From NCBI GenBank assembly GCA_951640165.1, contig OX621247.1, forward strand, positions 34,136,001 to 34,200,000: a stretch of DNA of 64,000 nt, written 5' to 3'. Source of the DNA: Pseudoips prasinana (taxonomy: Eukaryota; Arthropoda; Insecta; Lepidoptera; Nolidae). This document shows, piece by piece, positions 9,793 to 20,213 of this stretch; the first letter of the stretch is position 1; each line of letters opens with the position of its first letter. The notes under the pieces were generated by a model that worked only from the letters and a program-made list of their open reading frames with translations, made no database searches and was not told where the DNA came from. Both the position numbers and the translations under genes were made by a program.

Positions 9793-10513
9793 CTAGCTGA
9801 CCCGGCACGACTTCGTTCGAGAGGAATCCTACCCCTACCAGTACCCTACCTCTACCCTACCCCGACCCTACCCCTACCCTACACCTACCCAACCCCTACC
9901 CTACCCCTACCCTACCCCTACCCTACCCCTACCCTACCCCTACCCTACCCCTACCCTACCCCTACCCTACCCCTACCCTACCCCTACCCTACCCCTACCC
10001 TACCCCTACCCTACCCCTACCCTACCCCTACCCTACCCCTACCCTACCCCTACCCTACCCTACCCCTACCCTACCCCTACCCTACCCCTACCCCTACCCT
10101 ACCCTACCCCTACCCTACCCCTACCCTACCCTACCCCTACCCCTACCCCTACCCTACTGGCGGGGATAACTAATTAAATGACGATTGATCAGTTTTCGAC
10201 CGGAGAGGAAAACTGATTAAATTACTAAAATGGCTATTAAAAAATAAGGGTTGATCGTAGAAGGGTGAAAATTGAGGATTGTATGTATTTTTGTATGTTG
10301 CATCATAAAAAAATAGAATTTAGAAATTTTGTCTAAAAAATAAAAAATAAAATTTAGGGGTGGACTACCCCTAACATTTAGAGGGATGAAAAATAGATGT
10401 TGGCCGATTCTCATAGATACCGGATAAGCACGAAAAATTTCATCAAAATCGGTTAAGCCGTTTCGGAGGAGTATGGCAACGAAAACTGTGACACGAGAAT
10501 TTCATATATTAGA
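9793..10513 (-). mobile_element. Nested Helitron of a different family
   Basis: Minus strand starts A|TCTAATATATGAAATTCTCG and ends GCCGGGTCAGCTAG|T. Removing it restores a sequence that matches the uninterrupted copy at 17810-17835 at the junction, so the ends are supported by an empty site. It carries the minisatellite at 9842-10160. Confidence 0.85.
9842..10160 (+). repeat. 11-bp minisatellite (CCCTACCCCTA)n
   Basis: About 29 tandem units, mostly 11 bases with 6-base variants toward the right end. It reads as a long Pro/Tyr/Leu/Thr frame in one phase, but that is a consequence of the repeat and not a gene. It is not the insect telomere unit TTAGG. Confidence 0.95.
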
Positions 10514-10619
10514 TTTTTGTCTTCGATATCGATTGTAGATCACGTCCCAAGCATCCTTTTAAAAAAATATTCAATGTACAGTTTTGACTTTCCTACGATT
10601 TTATTATATTATGTATAGA

Positions 10620-10984
10620 TACTCTTTTCGTTGTCCAAATTTAGCAACTGTCTACTGCCTTAAGTGCTTGCACCTAGTATCATAATCATGTACAGTTAAG
10701 TATGGCTATTACGCCGCGCCGTCTCGTTTACATAGAATTATGTTTAAATAGCAGAACAATTGCAAAATAGTCAAAAAACTGAATCTAGTAATTTCATGCG
10801 TTCTCATTAAATTTTGTAATATGATTTATTGACTTCTGTAAGCGGTTTGTAAGGCTGTGGCAGCTTGGGATTTCTTTGTATATTGTAATAGAAGAGGTAT
10901 TTTGAGATATTTCCATTGTGAATGTATACATATACCATTTCAGTAATGTGAAATACTTTTGTTTAGAGTTTAGATGGTTTTAAG
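10620..10984. other. No gene recognised
   Basis: Between the Helitron end and the next repeat; no shared sequence noticed. Confidence 0.4.
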
Positions 10985-11218
10985 AGGGGTAGGGCACAGC
11001 GTTCATTCGCTCAAAGAGCAGCCCGAGGAAATACCTCCACCTTACAGAAGACATTCCTTAATAATAACATTAATAACTTAATGTGGTGTTTCTGCGTGTG
11101 AGTAAGGTCGCCAGAGCTCATCGACTCCACTGGTGTTGCGAGTGTACATGGGCGGCGGTGATCACTTACCATCAGGTGACCCACTTGCTCGTTTCTCGCC
11201 ATCTGACTTACAAAAAAT
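10985..11218 (+). mobile_element. LINE-like 3' end (GGGCACAGCG family)
   Basis: TAGGGCACAGCGTTCATTCG through GGCGGCGGTGATCACTTACC. The family recurs at 23140-23217, 40498-40540 and 63872-64000. The sequence continues at 12069 after the element at 11219-12059. Confidence 0.6.
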
Positions 11219-11523
11219 GGTTCCCTATCCATTAGCATAAAATTTTAAGACCTAATATAACTTAGCATAATGTTGTTTGGCATAATTATATTTTCGCATA
11301 ATATAATTACGCATAACAGCTCATGCATAATTTTTTTAAGCATTATGTCTGTAACCATAATAATGATTAGGCATAATATTTTAAAGCATAAACTTATTAA
11401 GCATAAACTTCTAAAGCATAACTTTTTTAAGTATAAAGTTATAAAGCATAACTTTTTTAAGCATAATATCCTAAAGCATAAAAGTTAAGCATAAATAAGC
11501 AAGCAAGCATGCAGCAGGCAGGG

Positions 11524-11715
11524 TTTCTGTGACGGCTCCGGCGCTGCGGCCCTCCGGCGGCCCCACGCGTGCTAATCGTCGCAGACGGCTTTCGCTCACC
11601 ACCGCAGCTTCGGCTTGTTGGCCGGCTTCGCCGGCCAGCCTCAGCCGCGGCGGCTCGCTCGCAGCCGCCTGCTCCTCAGCCCGCGGGCCGCCTCGCCCCT
11701 ACACGCCTACGCGAT
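11524..11715. repeat. GC-rich core of the GCATAA-array element
   Basis: CpG-dense block in otherwise AT-rich DNA with local palindromes such as GGCCGGCTTCGCCGGCC (11620-11636). Abrupt composition change at both edges. Confidence 0.8.
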
Positions 11716-11818
11716 TTTAAATAACACTCTAGGGGTAGGACAAACAAGACTACGTGAAGTCGGTTTTGCAGCAATTCGGTTCTGTGACTAACTTTTGTTC
11801 TAATAGCCATTAGGCCTA

Positions 11819-11889
11819 CTAACGTTATGCTAAAAGTCTTTAGGCCTACTAACGTTATGCTAATAGTCATTAGGCCTACTAACGTTATG
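11819..11889 (+). repeat. Tandem repeat within the right GCATAA array
   Basis: The phrase TAGGCCTACTAACGTTATG occurs three times at about 34-36 base spacing (from about 11812, 11846 and 11872), each followed by TTATGC-type words. Confidence 0.8.
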
Positions 11890-12154
11890 GGAATCAAATT
11901 TATGCCAAAACAAATTAGTCTTTAACATGATTATGCCAACATAAAATGTATGCCTAAAAAAAGTATGCCAAAGTATTATTATGCCAAAACAAATTGTGCC
12001 AAAATCGTTATGCCGAAGTATATTAGGACAAAAAACATTATGCGAAAAGAAGGGATCCCACAAAAAATATGGCGCATCAGATAGCATGTAGTATCATCTG
12101 ATATATAAGAAAAACATAAAACCGTATACCTAAAATAGCCTATCTGTAGTTCTT

Positions 12155-12692
12155 TTTTATAACGACAACGGCCGCACTAGGGAATGGAATCCCCGTATTA
12201 TGTCGGGGGGTAATTAAACGTGGGAATGGAATCCCCATGCCGTGGGGTACCTAATATACAAACTGACTGCCTCGTTGGTCTAGCGGTAGCGTGTTCACCC
12301 GCAGTTAATGAGGTCCTGGTTTCAAATCCTGGGTCGGGCCAAAAGTGATTTTGGGACTTTTCTGTAAAAAGAAAAATTTCTCAGCATCAGCCCGAAGTCT
12401 GGAAGTTGGCGGTATTATACCCCCGTGCCTCGGAGAGCACGTAAAGCTGTCGGTCCTGTGCCTGACCTCTTTCCGGTCGTGTCGCTAAGGCGTCCCATCG
12501 GATCATGAGATTGATGGAATAGAAAGTGCTCCTGTGTTTGCGCACACACTTGAGCACTATAATATGTCCCGCGCAGATGGCCAATCTCTGTTGAGACTGG
12601 CCGCCTTGGCCAAATTCGGCTAGGAGGACATTATTAATATACTAACATAATAACATAATTGACGGACACAAATTACATCCAGTCGCAGAACA
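12155..12692 (-). mobile_element. SINE-1, interrupted by SINE-3
   Basis: Tail at 12155-12259 (GGGGTACCTAATATAC) resumes at 12643-12692 (ATTGACGGACACAAATTACA); the head is lost. Order matches intact SINE-1. Confidence 0.75.
12260..12635 (+). mobile_element. SINE-3, full copy with target duplication
   Basis: Flanked by AATATAC at 12253-12259 and 12636-12642. Head with TTGGTCTAGCGGTAGCG; body ends CGGCTAGGAGGACATTATT. Box B has a T variant (TTTCAAATCC). Confidence 0.85.
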
Positions 12693-12888
12693 ACTATTTT
12701 TTCCCTTCCTTGGGTTTTTATTTCTGTAAACTTTTTGGTACGTAAATATTATTTTTAAGTAAAATTGTGGAAGTGCAAAAAGTACCGACATCTATATAAA
12801 AGAAGATAATTTCTTAGAAAATAATAGAATACCATTTTCTTAAAACATGACACAATAAATTTGAGTTGTAAATAAAAATAGAATCTCG

Positions 12889-12937
12889 TGTTTTGCCAAG
12901 TATTGCCATACAAATCCAATAGGTACTTGGCAAAACA
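12889..12937. repeat. Short perfect hairpin
   Basis: Arms TGTTTTGCCAAGTA (12889-12902) and TACTTGGCAAAACA (12924-12937), 21-base loop. No sign of a transposon end next to it. Confidence 0.6.
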
Positions 12938-13014
12938 TCTTCGTACAAATATTGTCAATATATTTTATATGGAACGTAAACCATACATAGTTAAAAGTAC
13001 TAAAATAAATAAAA

Positions 13015-13560
13015 TAAAAAAGGTTTTTATTCACGTAGACTTTAAAAAAGCGCTTGTAACTAGTCAGAACATGTTCGTAGTAATATATTATTAATTAATT
13101 TTCTCTTCTTTTTTATGGATATACCACAATTTTGGTGTATGTCTTGTTGCACACCTACTGCTATATATTAGTTATTGTTCAGCTCCTATCCATCCTAAGG
13201 TTGTCTGGAAGAGATCGCTTTATGCGATAAGACCGCCCATTGTACAACTTATTTATGTAATATCCTATGAAATATGTATTCTTATGGCGTACAATAAAGA
13301 GTATTCTATTCTATTCTTATTAATTTATAATTATTTCTAGGTAGATAAAGATATTTAGGTACACGGATTGTATGAAAAAAATTACAATAAGATTTATTTT
13401 ATAATAGTAACGATATTTAGCTAGCTTATCTTAAGTTATTGTCAACGATCATGTTTAAGTATAATTATCGAAATTTTTAATTTTACCTATATTTTTACTA
13501 CATATTGTCTGAATGGTTCTTTCTATATTAAGGTACGAATTAAATATTATTATTATTACT
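13015..13560 (-). mobile_element. JK-C 3' UTR fragment, interrupted
   Basis: Minus-strand 3' end of the jockey-type family whose coding part is seen at 50405-50926. Key word (plus) GACTTTAAAAAAGCGCTTGT at about 13040. An insertion at about 13100-13320 divides it. AATAAA lies just before the tail on the minus strand. Confidence 0.65.
13100..13320 (+). mobile_element. LINE/SINE 3' end with (CTATT)n tail
   Basis: Contains GGTTGTCTGGAAGAGATCGC and GATAAGACCGCCCATTGTAC, a tail motif widespread in Lepidoptera, then AATAAAGAGTATTCTATTCT. Flanking TTATTAATT on both sides is a probable target duplication. Confidence 0.7.
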
Positions 13561-13689
13561 TTCGAATAATACTCAACTTTAAGTAATAAATATGATATTT
13601 ACTAGTTTCACCAAAGCGCGAAAGAGTAACGAATATCTGGCCACGGCCATTTCATCGGCCATCACGGCTTGGGGGGCCACGGCTGGACA

Positions 13690-13795
13690 ACGGCCCCCAT
13701 GTATCTCCACAGTGGCAGAACCAGGGCTGCTCGCATCCAGCGCAGCGGTTTCCCGCTTCCATTGCAAGATCGTCGATCGACCTTGCAGGCTATGA
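13690..13795 (-). pseudogene. RTE-type 3' tail fragment
   Basis: Minus strand reads ...CGATCTTGCAATGGAAGCGG... and GTGGAGATACATGGGGGCC, a diverged form of the C-terminal tail at 16884-17022. Confidence 0.5.
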
Positions 13796-14267
13796 TTAAG
13801 GTTCTATTGTCAAAGACTATATAGTTCTACTAATCTGTTCTCAGTGTTGATATCAGTTTGTCATCTCTTCTCAGTTTGTCAAAAGCATGGTAGGATATAT
13901 AATATTTTTTTTTATAATATTTTGATATGTATTTAGTAAAAGGCTGTTATTTTTACAAGACCAACGAACACTTCAATTTTGTTTGTTTATACAGGAAGAA
14001 ACCTCCTGCAAGTCTTGCCCTACCATACTTCTTTGTTTCAACAAGCCTGCCTAAATTACCTTCAAGGCAATCAAAACACAGCTTAATTATTTAATTAACA
14101 CTATCTTTATACATCAATTATGGTAATTAAAAACATTACTTTATGCCTCTAAAGAGTTAATAAAGTTTTTTTTTATGAAGGACATTAAGTGCCGATATCC
14201 GGATGATTTTAAGTCTTATATGAATCACAATTATTTTGTATAGCAACTGTTAGTTTTGGAACTTCTC
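13796..14267. other. No gene recognised
   Basis: AT-rich sequence without shared repeats noticed. Confidence 0.4.
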
Positions 14268-14390
14268 CCTATTACCCACCACTGTAATTCCTGTAAGCCA
14301 GGATGAACAGTGACATACAATGAAATAACGCTAAGCGGTAAGGCTCAGGCATGTCTCATGGCTGTCGTAGATCCCGCAACAAATAAAATC
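14268..14390. repeat. Unclassified repeat, copy 1
   Basis: CCTGTAAGCCAGGATGAACA through GATCCCGCAAC matches 16235-16378 in order. Function unknown. Confidence 0.55.
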
Positions 14391-14461
14391 TGAAAATAAA
14401 AGCAAGGAGGAGTTGTAAAAAAGGAGTTCCACGTACCTTACTATAATATTAATATCGTAGA

Positions 14462-15075
14462 ATAACTAACAGACTGACCCCAAACTAGACAAAGCCTGTA
14501 CTTTGGCAACCAGACAGCTGATAAACATACTTCTATATTTCTGAATACATAGATAAATTACATCCAGACACTAGAAATATATGATGATGATGTCCTCCCG
14601 ACCGAATTTCGGCCACGGCGGCCAGTCTTAATGGAGACTAGCCGATTGCGCAGGACATATTATAGTGCACAAGTGTGTGCGCAAACACAGGGGCACTTTC
14701 TATTCCATCACTCTCATGATCCGATGGGACGCCTAGCGACACGACCGGAAAGAGTTCAGGTACAGGACCGACGGCTTTACGTGCTCTCCGAGGCACGGGG
14801 GTGTAATACCGCCAATTTCCAGACTTCGGGCTGATACTGAGAAATTTCTTTTTACGGAAAAATCCCAAAATCACTTTATGGCCCGACCCGAGATTTGAAC
14901 CCAGGACCTCATTATCTGCGGTTGAACACGCTACCGCTAGACCAACGAAGCAGTCAACTAGAACTAGAAATATATAATTGTGCTCATCACACAGTGATTT
15001 GTCCTTAATGGGGATCGAACCAACGACCTCTGGCTTAGCTGTCAGGGTCACCACTGGACCAACAGACCAGTCAAA
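14462..15075 (-). mobile_element. SINE-5, interrupted by SINE-3
   Basis: Tail 14462-14582 and head 14976-15075 (box B, plus form GGGGATCGAACCAACGACC). Split by SINE-3 with a 13-bp target duplication. Confidence 0.75.
14583..14962 (-). mobile_element. SINE-3, full copy with 13-bp target duplication
   Basis: Flanked by ACTAGAAATATAT at 14570-14582 and 14963-14975. A (GAT)n-type tail at 14583-14592, head at about 14890-14950 on the minus strand. Best-preserved SINE-3 in the window. Confidence 0.9.
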
Positions 15076-15079
15076 TGAC

Positions 15080-15480
15080 TGCACGTTTGGGGTAACGACT
15101 AAGACAGTCGCCTCGCCGCTTCGTGTCCCGGGTTCAAAATCAAAATCAAAAAGTCATTTATTCCGTTAAAATATTACATTTGTGTGGAATCGTCAATTTT
15201 TTTTTACCCTACCGTGCAAGATATCTCAGTAGGAATCCTTTTTTAAAATATTTATTTCTTACATAAAGTTACATTGTATTTAAATGTGTTAATTTAGAGC
15301 GACTCATTGTATTTAAATTTGTTAAATTAGTTCGAATCCCGCGCCGGACAACAATTTATGCAGCCCTTAAACAGTTGTTCTAAGTCTGAATGTAATTTGT
15401 GTCCGTCTAATTATATGTCTGTAAAGTACCCCGCGACACAGGTATTACATTCACGATCACGGGCATTGTCATTTAAAAAT
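15080..15480 (+). mobile_element. SINE-1, interrupted by a JK-A 3' end
   Basis: Head 15080-15135, broken inside box B, resumes GTTCGAATCCCGCGCCGGAC at 15330. Tail to about 15480. Confidence 0.8.
15136..15329 (-). mobile_element. JK-A 3' end
   Basis: Minus orientation: repeated AAAATC tail, ATTTGTGTGGAATCGTCAAT, then CAGTAGGAATCCTTTTTT (plus form). GTTC on both sides is a short candidate target duplication. Confidence 0.75.
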
Positions 15481-15609
15481 AAATAAAATCTATAGACAAT
15501 TAATGCAAGTTTCTTGATACAAGAGTAGTATAATATACTTATTATAATAAGGGACAGTAGAGTACTAAACCCAGAGCATAATGTGCTTGATACCTGGATG
15601 AATTAATTA

Positions 15610-15847
15610 AATAATATTCTGGAAAATTATTCATACACGGCCATCTGATCTGATGGAAACCAGATACCTGATGTATTAGATACATATACTACTTTTCTTT
15701 TCTAAATACATTCTTATATTGATAATTACACCCAGACTCAGGACAAACAGATATGTTCATGCACACAAATATCTTTCCTGGGTGGGAATCGAACTCACGA
15801 CCTGCGGCGTGTAAGGCCATTTACCAACGACGCCAACCGACCCGTTA
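15610..15847 (-). mobile_element. SINE-2
   Basis: Full-length minus-strand copy; head at 15770-15847 with plus-strand GGTGGGAATCGAACTCACGA. Confidence 0.8.
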
Positions 15848-16234
15848 AATAAAAATAAAAGGTAAATTATTAAAAACCACCAAGACGACAAACAACGAGC
15901 AAACAAGTAACCTATTTTGGTAATATAGTTGCTAATCTATCATTGTGGCAAACAAAAGATAAATATCTAACACAAATTATTATTAAAATTATAATTATGG
16001 CCCTTGTCGCGTCACACTTTGATAAATTGAAAAACACTAAAAAAGCCTTCACAAAAACACTGATTAATGATGTTTAGTTACACAAAAAATTGTATCAATT
16101 TCAGATTTTATTGCGTGTAATTAAGTAGTTATTCAAGATAATAAATAATATATTTACCTAATTATTCACGAAAAAAGCAAACGTACAACTTCATCATTTT
16201 ATAATTTATTAAAGTGATCGTGACCAGCGGTAAC
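15848..16234. other. No gene recognised
   Basis: AT-rich sequence, no shared repeats noticed. Confidence 0.4.
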
Positions 16235-16378
16235 AAGTACCCATGTTTTCCCACCAATGGAACTCCTGTAAGCCAGGATCAACAGCAACACATAAAGAAA
16301 TGACATTCAGCAGTGAGGTTCAGCAATATCCTGGAGATTTGTTTCGACTGTCTTGGATCCCGCAACGAATTTATAAAG
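16235..16378. repeat. Unclassified repeat, copy 2
   Basis: Matches 14268-14390: CTCCTGTAAGCCAGGATCAA, then CTTGGATCCCGCAACGAA. Confidence 0.55.
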
Positions 16379-16439
16379 TACTTAATATATATTATACAAT
16401 ACAATAATTTTGTTAAGAACATAATTATTGTATTGTAAC

Positions 16440-16850
16440 GACTTGTCTAATGATTACAACCGGGACCGGTAGCTTAACGTGCCCTCCAAAGCACGGAGAC
16501 GTTGAGAATAAAACCACTTTGGCGGTAATACATCTATAGCCTGATCTGTGAAGCGTGGAGACGCTTAGAAATGAAACTACTTTGGCGGTCATCCATCTAT
16601 AGTTTGACCTGAGCAGCGTGGAGACTATTAGAAATTAAACTACTTAGGCAGTCGTCCATCTATAATGTGACCTGAGATTCACTTATTGTGTGGTGGTAAG
16701 TCTCTGACATGAGTTAACGACTGATGTCCAATTACTACAACCTGTACCTACCATCCGTAACGTGCCCTCCAGACCACGGAGACGCTTAGAATAAAAACTA
16801 CTTTAGCGGTCAACCATCTACAACCTGACTTGAGATTCAGTTTAGTCTAA
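16440..16850 (-). mobile_element. 5S-SINE, rearranged, with a tandemly triplicated segment
   Basis: Minus-strand 5S-SINE pieces. The segment GGAGACGCTTAGAAAT...CGGTCATCCATCTATAG recurs at 16495, 16557 and 16620 (unit about 62 bases), and a further separate copy lies at 16735-16850. Confidence 0.65.
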
Positions 16851-16883
16851 AAAAATTTAATTTAATTAATTTTATTTATTGAT

Positions 16884-17022
16884 TCATCATCATCATCATA
16901 TCAGCCGAAAGACGTCCACTGCTGTTCAAAGGCCTCCCCCAAGGATCTCCACAATAGCCGGTCCTGCGCTGCCCGCATCCAGCGGCTTCCCGCGACCCGC
17001 ACAAGATCGTCGGTCCACCGTG
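16884..17022 (-). pseudogene. RTE-type 3' tail fragment
   Basis: (CATCAT)n tail, then plus-strand GCCGAAAGACGTCCACTGCT and GACCCGCACAAGATCGTCGG. Only the C-terminal tail remains. Confidence 0.65.
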
Positions 17023-17499
17023 CATTTATTTATATCCTCTTTACAATTATCATTACATCATTAGAAGAATACGAAACTTCCATTATTTAGTATTGTTTAC
17101 TTTTTGACACATAGGTATCCATGGAGCGCGTCACAGTCGATTCCACGGAGAAGATTCCTTCCATTAAAAGTGATAAAACGCGAGTAAATTTGTAATGGTC
17201 AAACTATTTAGCTAATTTCAAGTTCAATTAAATCATTGTTCATTCAGATATTTGGTTACACATTGACATTGGCAGACTAATCACGCAAGGTCGTAACAAA
17301 AGTTTTTAGATTCGCAACCATGCGCATCACAGACCAGTTAGATGTTACAACGTTATAATGATAGCGTTATAATGATGCGTTATGATGCTAGGTCAAGTAA
17401 CTTCTCCGTCATTTTTAAATGTCTTCTCAAGTCCCTCAGCTCTAATCTCAGGCAGTTGCGCTAACCTGTTCGGAACTGCTTGGTGGGGTAAAGCACCTA
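17023..17499. other. No gene recognised
   Basis: No shared repeat noticed; a local duplication GTTATAATGATAGCGTTATA near 17350. Confidence 0.4.
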
Positions 17500-17575
17500 T
17501 GCACGTTGTCAGTCTATACATGGATGTCCGTCAAAGTGGTATAATTGTGGAGCATCTCCGTGCTTCGGAGAGGAA
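17500..17575 (+). mobile_element. 5S-SINE fragment
   Basis: CATGGATGTCCGTCAAAGTG and GAGCATCTCCGTGCTTCGGA match the middle of the 5S-SINE. Confidence 0.5.
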
Positions 17576-17601
17576 AAAAAAGAATGTAAAATTATTAACA
17601 A

Positions 17602-17922
17602 CAAGCGGTGCCCCGCGATTTTACCCGCGTTAAACTTTATAAATTATCATTGCTCCTCCCCCGTAGGTGACAGCGTGATAATATGTAGCCTATATGTTGA
17701 CCCAACCTCTTAGAAATATTCATGCAAAATTTGAAGTAAATACATGCAGTACTTTTTGAGTTTAGCCCGGACATACATACAGACAAACGGACACACAGAC
17801 AAAAATTCTAAAAACTATATTTTTGGCTTCGATATCTATTGTAGATCACGCCCCAAGTAGCCTTTTAAAAAAATATTCAATGTACAGTTTTGATTTTCCT
17901 ACGATTTTATTATATGTATAGA
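17602..17922 (-). mobile_element. Non-autonomous Helitron, uninterrupted copy
   Basis: Minus strand begins A|TCTATACATATAATAAAATC; the 3' end is mutated (CTTG for CTAG). It gives the empty site for the Helitron nested at 9793-10513. Confidence 0.75.
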
Positions 17923-17939
17923 TATTTTACATTCTATTC

Positions 17940-18172
17940 TTTCTTTATCGTATGGGCAGGGGTTACCCTCGTGTCAGGGTTGCTTAAGACGCCCAGAAGG
18001 CCTCCGACATGGCTTAACGACATCTACCGTGATCGGCACCATAAAGTGCCTTTCGTAGCACGGAGATGCTTAGAAATTAAACCACTTACGGTCACCCATC
18101 AATGGACTAACACACTTGCAAAGGTGCTTAATTTACCTCGCCGATCACTTACGGACTGGTGACCACAACTGA
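17940..18172 (-). mobile_element. 5S-SINE
   Basis: Plus-strand text CTCGCCGATCACTTACGGAC and GGTCACCCATCAATGGACTA is the 5S-like head reversed; body GGGTTACCCTCGTGTCAGGG at the left. Confidence 0.7.
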
Positions 18173-18309
18173 CTGAGAATTTTAATTTTACGTGAAGTTT
18201 ACTATAGTCTAGGGGGCTTTCACTGCTTCACCAGACGATAGAAGAGAGATAAGGCTCGGGTAATTTTTGATTTTATTAAAATAAAGTTTGACTATTTAGT
18301 TATAAAGAA

Positions 18310-18577
18310 CTAGCGGCCCGGTACGTGCTTCGCTACGTATAAGGCATAGTAATAAAAAAATGATTATTAAGTTCATTTAATCAAACAAAAAAATATTTAA
18401 AATTGCTAAAAGATGTTGATTTTACACCTTTTCAAGACTTTTTTTAAATTTTCTTTTCGTAAAAACCTTCCCTGGACTTCCTCGAATAATTCAAGACCAA
18501 AATTACCCAAATCGGTAAAGGCGTTGTTGAGTTATAGCATTACAACGAAAAGTGGCATTGATTTTTATATATATAGA
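18310..18577 (-). mobile_element. Helitron-like element, third family
   Basis: Minus strand begins A|TCTATATATATAAAAATC and ends GGGCCGCTAG|T. Interior unlike the other Helitrons; no ORF. Confidence 0.65.
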
Positions 18578-18585
18578 TATGAATA

Positions 18586-18690
18586 ATACTTACTCTTTTA
18601 ATGGCGGTTAATTAAAAGCCTTTATTTCTCACTATCTGAGATATTTCTCGACTAAACTAGCTTCTAGACTAAGGAAACCGCATTGATATT
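18586..18690 (+). repeat. Duplicated segment, unit 1
   Basis: AATAATACTTACTC...ACTAGCTTCTAGACTAAGGA...ACCGCATT matches 20868-20975. Confidence 0.6.
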
Positions 18691-18749
18691 TCCCAATATA
18701 ATTAAACCTAATATATCTACCAGGCAATATACAATTATGTTGAAAATAA

Positions 18750-20213
18750 TCGTATACTATGCGAGGAACAGAAGGGTTTTAGAAAACACAAAACAATCAA
18801 TATGGCTATATACGATTTTTTATACAACATTTCAAAAAACGTGGATAGACGGACGCCTGTTTGTGGCATATTTTGCGATATGACGCAGGCTTTTGATTAT
18901 GTGCATTTTCCTACTCTTTTGACAAAATTTGAAGCTTACGGCATCAGAGGCAATGTCTTAAAACTCATATAATCTTATTTAACCAAACGCCAACAAATTA
19001 CAGAAATTAGAACAATTAATTTTACAACTAAAACAGAAGAAATTTACCGGTCCTTAGAACGCGAAGTCGTATTTGGCGTCCCGCAGGGCAGCGTATTGGG
19101 GCCGCTCTTATTCATTCTGTATATAAATGATCTTCCCAAATGTACATACTATCCACTTACACTGTTTGCTGACGATAGTACTATAACTATAGACTGCAAA
19201 AATGTAGAAACATACGAACATGATATAAATAAAACTTTAACTTCAATAGTGGGATGGTTAGATGATAACAATTTAAATATCAATTTATATAAAACTAAAA
19301 TAATTTATTTCAATCAACGAAATCCTTTAAAAATAAATTTAATATTCACCACAATAACAATATTATACATGAAACAGAAAACACAAAATTTTTAGGACTC
19401 CAAATTGATAAAAATTTGAACTGGAAAACCCATCTCGAGTCTTTAAATAAGAGGATTTATAAGTCAGCATATGCTTTAAGTTGCCTATCACCTATTATAT
19501 CTACAGATGCTCTCCTCACTGCCTACTATGGCTTAGTAGAATCACATCTCCGGTATGGTCTGATATTTTGGGGCAATTCGACCGAGAAAGAATCAGCATT
19601 TAAAGCCCAAAAAAGATGCCTTCGGTCTATGTTTAAATTAAAATCTACTGACATCTGTGTGCCATATTTCAAAAAATGTAATATACTGACTCTACCTTGT
19701 TTGTACATCCTTGAAGTGGCTGTGTTTGTCAAAACGAATCCTGATCGCTTCACACGTCGCGTAGAGGTAGTTCCACGAAACAGACGCGACAATAGCAAGC
19801 TATGTCTGCAGACCGCAAATACAGCACTCATGCGTAAGAGTGTTTTCTGCATGGCCCCATGCATTTACAACAAGTTACCGATATCTTGGAAGGCATTAAG
19901 CGTACCTTTATTTAAGAAAAAATTAAGTAATTTCTTAGTAAAAAAAGCTTATTACAATATCTCTGAATACTTTTCAGAACAAAATAATGCATTTGTTTGA
20001 TTATGGTTGTTTATTTTTTGTAATGTAATTACGTGATATATGTACGTAAATTGAATATGTAAAGTCGTTCGTCTTTGTTTTTAGGCGTTTGTTATTGGTC
20101 TTGTACCTTTCGCATGCCTTATGGTAAAATATGGCTGAACTGTATACCTAATGTATAACACCATGTATTGTACCCATTTTGCGAAATAAAATATCTTATC
20201 TTATCTTATCTCC
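18750..20213 (+). pseudogene. JK-B: broken jockey-type retrotransposon, RT and C-terminal region
   Basis: The frame reads CGIFCDMTQAFDYVHF, an in-frame stop near 18970, GVPQGSVLGPLLFILYINDLP, catalytic LFADDST (19160-19180), then a frameshift between 19395 and 19416, and a C-terminal region to the stop at 20000. The 3' UTR ends in AATAAAATATC with repeated TTATC units (20188-20213). Endonuclease and ORF1 are missing. Two lesions at least make it dead. It seems to have landed in the duplicated segment that resumes at 20214. Confidence 0.8.

Larger units (their letters stand above)
9620..10619 (-). mobile_element. Non-autonomous Helitron, interrupted by a second Helitron
   Basis: On the minus strand it starts TCTATACATAATATAATAAA after an A and ends GGCGCAGCTAG before a T, with the hairpin CGCGGGTAAAACCGCGG close to the 3' end. 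These are Helitron hallmarks: TC..CTAG, A|T target, no duplication. No Rep/helicase ORF. Homologous copies: 17602-17922, 23281-23591, 45599-45912. Confidence 0.8.
11219..12059. mobile_element. Unclassified element: inverted GCATAA arrays around a GC-rich core
   Basis: An 841-bp element with related termini GGTTCCCTAT and AGGGATCCC and a perfect 9-bp target duplication ACAAAAAAT (11210-11218 and 12060-12068). The left ~270 bp repeat GCATAA every 10-20 bases on the plus strand; the right ~240 bp carry the complement TTATGC at similar spacing. The centre (11524-11715) is strongly GC-rich. Longest frames in the core are ~60 residues, of Ala/Arg/Pro composition and without recognisable homology. 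Termini in GG and a 9-bp duplication would fit Merlin- or Mutator-like DNA transposons, but the class is unproven. Confidence 0.8.

Noticed and set aside
9842..10160. Interstitial telomere repeats
   Set aside because: The unit is CCCTACCCCTA, not the insect CCTAA.
9724..10173. 149-residue frame rich in PTLPLPYPY
   Set aside because: It is the translation of the 11-bp minisatellite inside a Helitron; no coding evidence.
11260..11490. CRISPR array (regular GCATAA words)
   Set aside because: Words are 6 bases, spacing varies, the array is mirrored, and the genome is animal.
11529..11720. 63-residue Ala/Arg-rich frame in the GC-rich core
   Set aside because: GC-rich DNA is open by chance; the opposite strand is equally open, and no domain is seen.
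14638..15084. 148-residue minus frame
   Set aside because: It crosses SINE-3 and SINE-5 heads; a by-product of repeat sequence.
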